Source: Candidatus Micrarchaeota archaeon CG08_land_8_20_14_0_20_59_11
Lineage (GTDB): Archaea; Micrarchaeota; Micrarchaeia; Norongarragalinales; Norongarragalinaceae
Direction of reading: 5' to 3'
Length of the DNA: 13,284 bases
NCBI GenBank assembly: GCA_002763345.1
Contig: PEXZ01000028.1
Location: 1,359-14,642, forward strand
Within the stretch, counting starts at the first letter, position 1; every line of letters begins with the position of its first letter. Below, piece by piece: positions 11,584 through 13,284 of this stretch. The notes below the pieces were generated by a model that was not told the DNA's origin, made no database searches, and worked only from the letters and a program-made list of their open reading frames with translations. A program made the translations under genes and the position numbers.

Positions 11584-11934
11584 CTAATCGTCCTCGTCGC
11601 CTACCTCGCGTTTGCCCGTAACCGCCCTGAACAGCGAGCGTCCGATAGTGTCGAGCATGACGCCCACTTTCGCGCCCTGGTCCTCCACCCACGGGTTTCC
11701 CTTCCAGCCCGTCTTTACCTTCATGTAGATGGTCTTCGGTATCTTCGCGCCGCCTTTCTGCACAACTACGGGTCCGCCGCCCCCGCCTGCCGAAGGCGCG
11801 CTTCCCCCGGCGCCTCCGCCTGAAAGCGCGAGCACGATGAGCACTACGAGGCACAGGAACGCGTACGTCACCATGCCCTCCTGCATGAGCATGAACGCCG
11901 CCGCGAGCAGCGCGAGAAGCAGAAGAACGTTCAT
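11584..11934 (-). CDS. Small membrane protein, paralogue A of a tandem pair
   Basis: This 116-residue protein has residues 2-38 as a hydrophobic hairpin (MNVLLLLALLAAAFMLMQEG, then YAFLCLVVLIVLAL), a Gly/Ala/Ser linker (39-54), and a soluble tail. The tail carries PVVVQKGGAKIPKTIYMKVK and MLDTIGRSLFRAVTGK. It is clearly homologous to the product of 12232-12597: shared features are the opening MN-LLLLAL, MQEGM in the first hairpin, PVVVQ, IP--I-MK-K--W, and DTIG--LFR---GK. The family is unknown to me. The ATG overlaps the upstream gene's stop in ATGA (11931-11934). The tail probably lies on one side of the membrane and contacts another subunit (inference). Confidence 0.78.
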   Translation of the reverse strand: MNVLLLLALLAAAFMLMQEGMVTYAFLCLVVLIVLALSGGGAGGSAPSAGGGGGPVVVQKGGAKIPKTIYMKVKTGWKGNPWVEDQGAKVGVMLDTIGRSLFRAVTGKREVGDEDD

Positions 11935-12230
11935 CCGAACATCCCTCCGCCTCCGCCGCCGTAACCCTGCGGCTGGTCGCTCTCCTTCTTCGCGATGAGC
12001 AGCAGGACGAGGAAAAGCCCGCCAACCGTGATTATCATCGAGTAGTCGCCCAGGTCCATGCCCGAATACCAGAGCAGCGCGATTCCGCCGCCCACTATTG
12101 CGGCGGCAATCAGGTACTTATTCCTGGCGGTGAAAAGCAGCAGCACGAACAAGCCAACCGCGACGTAGTACAATCCGCTCTTAACCGCGAAGAGCATCAA
12201 AATGACGATGAACAGGAAGGTGTAGTCCAT
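11931..12230 (-). CDS. Small polytopic membrane protein
   Basis: This 99-residue protein has about three to four membrane segments: 4-14, 20-34, 40-55 and 64-80 (FIVILMLFAVKSGLYYVAVG, then LFVLLLF, AAAIVGGGIALLWYSG, MIITVGGLFLVLLLIA). A Gly-rich C-terminal tail follows (GYGGGGGGMFG). No family is recognised. It lies between the two paralogues of the cluster: one base after the upstream gene and overlapping the downstream one by four bases, so all three should be made together and perhaps in fixed ratio. Confidence 0.75.
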   Translation of the reverse strand: MDYTFLFIVILMLFAVKSGLYYVAVGLFVLLLFTARNKYLIAAAIVGGGIALLWYSGMDLGDYSMIITVGGLFLVLLLIAKKESDQPQGYGGGGGGMFG

Positions 12231-12231
12231 T

Positions 12232-12597
12232 TCAGTGCCCCGGCTTGTACGGCACAGGCGGCCGCCTCTTCGTCTTTCCCCCGAACAGTCGGAACAGCGT
12301 GCCGCCTATTGTGTCCATAACCTCGCCCGTATACGAGCTCCAGCTCTCCACGGTGAACGTGTCCCCCCACGGGCTCTTGATTTTCATGCGTATTACGTCG
12401 GGTATTTCGGAACCCATGTCCTGCACCACGACAGGTCCCCTGCTTCCGGGTACCCCGGAAACCGCCTCGCCCTTCGACGCGCCTGCGAGCAGCCCTATCA
12501 CCGCGACAACCAGCACCAGGAACGCTATGAATGCCATGCCCTCCTGCATCGCCCAGAATGCAATGGCGCCGAGAGCCAGCAGGAGGAGGAAATTCAC
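12232..12597 (-). CDS. Small membrane protein, paralogue B of a tandem pair
   Basis: This 121-residue homologue of the product of 11584-11934 has the same plan: hydrophobic hairpin (MNFLLLLALGAIAFWAMQEG, then FIAFLVLVVAVIGLLAG), a short Gly/Ser linker, and a soluble tail with GPVVVQDMGSEIPDVIRMKI and VMDTIGGTLFRLFGGK. The tail ends in a basic and Pro-rich stretch, unlike the acidic end of paralogue A. It starts with GTG 12597, strongly supported by AGGTGGTGAG ending five bases upstream, which lies in the end of the preceding gene (stop at 12602). It is separated from the next gene by one base. Confidence 0.78.
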   Translation of the reverse strand: MNFLLLLALGAIAFWAMQEGMAFIAFLVLVVAVIGLLAGASKGEAVSGVPGSRGPVVVQDMGSEIPDVIRMKIKSPWGDTFTVESWSSYTGEVMDTIGGTLFRLFGGKTKRRPPVPYKPGH

Positions 12598-12601
12598 TCG
12601 C

Positions 12602-12847
12602 TCACCACCTGTGCGGCTTGAACGTCCAGAATATGCCGCTCATAACCAACGTGACGAACATCAGGTAGCGGAACCACACGAACGGAACGAGCAGCGTGAA
12701 CGCGATGATGCCCACGATTATAATCGCGAGGAAGGGCGTGCCCACGAGTTCCGGGTATATGACGCGGTAAAGCATGAGGCAAATCATAATCAGGGCGAAT
12801 ACCCCGAACGCGTCGCCGAAGTCCTCCAGCAGGAACGTGGGATACAT
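12602..12847 (-). CDS. Small membrane protein with about three helices
   Basis: This 81-residue protein has hydrophobic segments at 12-30 (AFGVFALIMICLMLYRVI), 36-56 (GTPFLAIIIVGIIAFTLLV) and 57-74 (PFVWFRYLMFVTLVMSGIF). It ends in FKPHRW. No family is recognised. A TATA element (12870-12877) is centred about 26 bases before its ATG, so it may be transcribed from its own leaderless promoter as well as from the upstream gene. It immediately precedes paralogue B, whose ribosome site lies in its last codons. Confidence 0.75.
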   Translation of the reverse strand: MYPTFLLEDFGDAFGVFALIMICLMLYRVIYPELVGTPFLAIIIVGIIAFTLLVPFVWFRYLMFVTLVMSGIFWTFKPHRW

Positions 12848-12869
12848 AAAGTATCTCTCGCCGCCGCCT

Positions 12870-12877
12870 AATTTAAA
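12870..12877 (-). promoter_or_regulatory. Internal promoter with leaderless spacing in the membrane cluster
   Basis: On the minus strand TTTAAATT straddles the stop codon of the first cluster gene. Its centre is about 26 bases from the ATG at 12847, and there is no ribosome site before that ATG. Together these suggest that the four or five downstream genes can be expressed independently of the first. Confidence 0.45.
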
Positions 12878-13250
12878 CCCTCTTTTTCCTGCGCTTCCCA
12901 GCGCTTCCTACGAGCGCCTTGACGCGGCTGTTCGCTTCCTTCTCCGCCGCCTTCACCGCCCTGCGCAATACCACGAAAAATTCGCCCTCGTACATCACCG
13001 CCAGCGCTATGATGCCGAACAGCACGCCTGTCATGAACCAGTAGAACAGCTTGTCCGAGAGGATGAACGGCTCGATGCCTTCGACGTTTACAAGCCGCGT
13101 GTATTTCCCGACGAGGTAGTTGTAGACGAAGGAGACGCCCACCCCCGCGAGAAGAATCGCGATTATGCGCCACTTCCAGCTGGTCGTCGTCGGCGTGCCC
13201 TGCCTCACGAACCCGTAGTACCTGAAATACTTCTTGAGTTTCTCAATCAT
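12873..13250 (-). CDS. Membrane protein, first of the cluster
   Basis: This 125-residue protein has a cytoplasm-like basic N-terminus (EKLKKYFRYYGFVRQG), a membrane segment at 27-47 (WRIIAILLAGVGVSFVYNYL), a loop of about 25 residues, a second segment at 69-87 (FYWFMTGVLFGIIALAVMY), and a long basic helical tail (residues 92-125, ending GKRRKKRV). Two helices with both ends probably cytoplasmic is the simplest topology. No family is recognised. The ATG at 13250 is preceded by GGATGAT, and a TATA-like TTATACC is cut by the right edge of the window, about 30 bases upstream. It is separated from the next gene by 25 bases. Confidence 0.75.
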   Translation of the reverse strand: MIEKLKKYFRYYGFVRQGTPTTTSWKWRIIAILLAGVGVSFVYNYLVGKYTRLVNVEGIEPFILSDKLFYWFMTGVLFGIIALAVMYEGEFFVVLRRAVKAAEKEANSRVKALVGSAGKRRKKRV

Positions 13251-13284
13251 CGCATCATCCCCCCTGGAGGCTTCCTCGGTATAA

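Noticed and set aside
11522..12025. Long minus-strand frame and plus-strand frames (11353-11823, 12245-12871) across the membrane cluster
   Set aside because: They are Arg/His-rich or Ser/Pro-rich shadows of hydrophobic genes that have ATGA junctions, ribosome sites and a paralogue pair.
1..13284. CRISPR array, tRNA/rRNA genes, insertion sequences or replication origin
   Set aside because: No regularly spaced repeats, cloverleaf-like sequence, transposase motifs or origin-type repeats were seen on either strand.

Overview
The window looks like a fragment of an archaeal genome, most likely from an uncultivated DPANN-type lineage; I cannot name the phylum from this sequence alone. The evidence is an L35Ae ribosomal protein overlapping an archaeal-type Trm1 tRNA dimethyltransferase, TATA-box promoters (several placed so that the mRNA would be leaderless), Shine-Dalgarno sites of the GGAGGTGAT type, oligo-T terminators, and compact, overlapping small genes of high GC. 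Nothing is a phage, plasmid or CRISPR locus, and I see no tRNA or rRNA gene. No stretch over 300 bases lacks a gene.

Layout. (1) 2-2517, plus: the 3' part of a large, probably exported protein with an EF-hand loop and a C-terminal repeat, followed by a membrane-anchored cupredoxin-like protein that has lost half of its copper ligands. (2) 2560-3695, minus: a Whirly-like single-strand nucleic-acid-binding protein, then a toxin-antitoxin-like pair (DUF4258-like toxin; zinc-knuckle plus AbrB antitoxin), then a 14-codon remnant of the 3' end of a second Whirly gene. (3) 3769-5057, plus: rpl35ae-trm1. (4) 5049-6392, minus: a HerA/FtsK-like protein with degenerate ATPase motifs. (5) 6485-6847, plus: a small coiled-coil protein behind a leader hairpin; 6896-7222, minus: a small membrane protein. 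(6) 7331-11182, plus: a tight five-gene run of class 2 OMP decarboxylase, short-chain dehydrogenase, a divergent GTP cyclohydrolase II-like protein, a HAD phosphatase and a PfkB sugar/nucleoside kinase interrupted by a frameshift. (7) 11161-13250, minus: six small membrane proteins, two of them clear paralogues.

How the parts may work together. The five-gene run has the components of a small nucleotide- or sugar-phosphate pathway (decarboxylase, redox enzyme, ring-opening hydrolase, phosphatase, kinase), but its substrate cannot be read from sequence. The membrane cluster looks like one envelope-associated complex of unknown function. The most unusual structural signal is the Whirly-gene remnant beyond the toxin-antitoxin pair. 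Its differences from the intact gene are mostly synonymous, so it points to an old second gene copy or a gene-end attachment site, not a recent copy.
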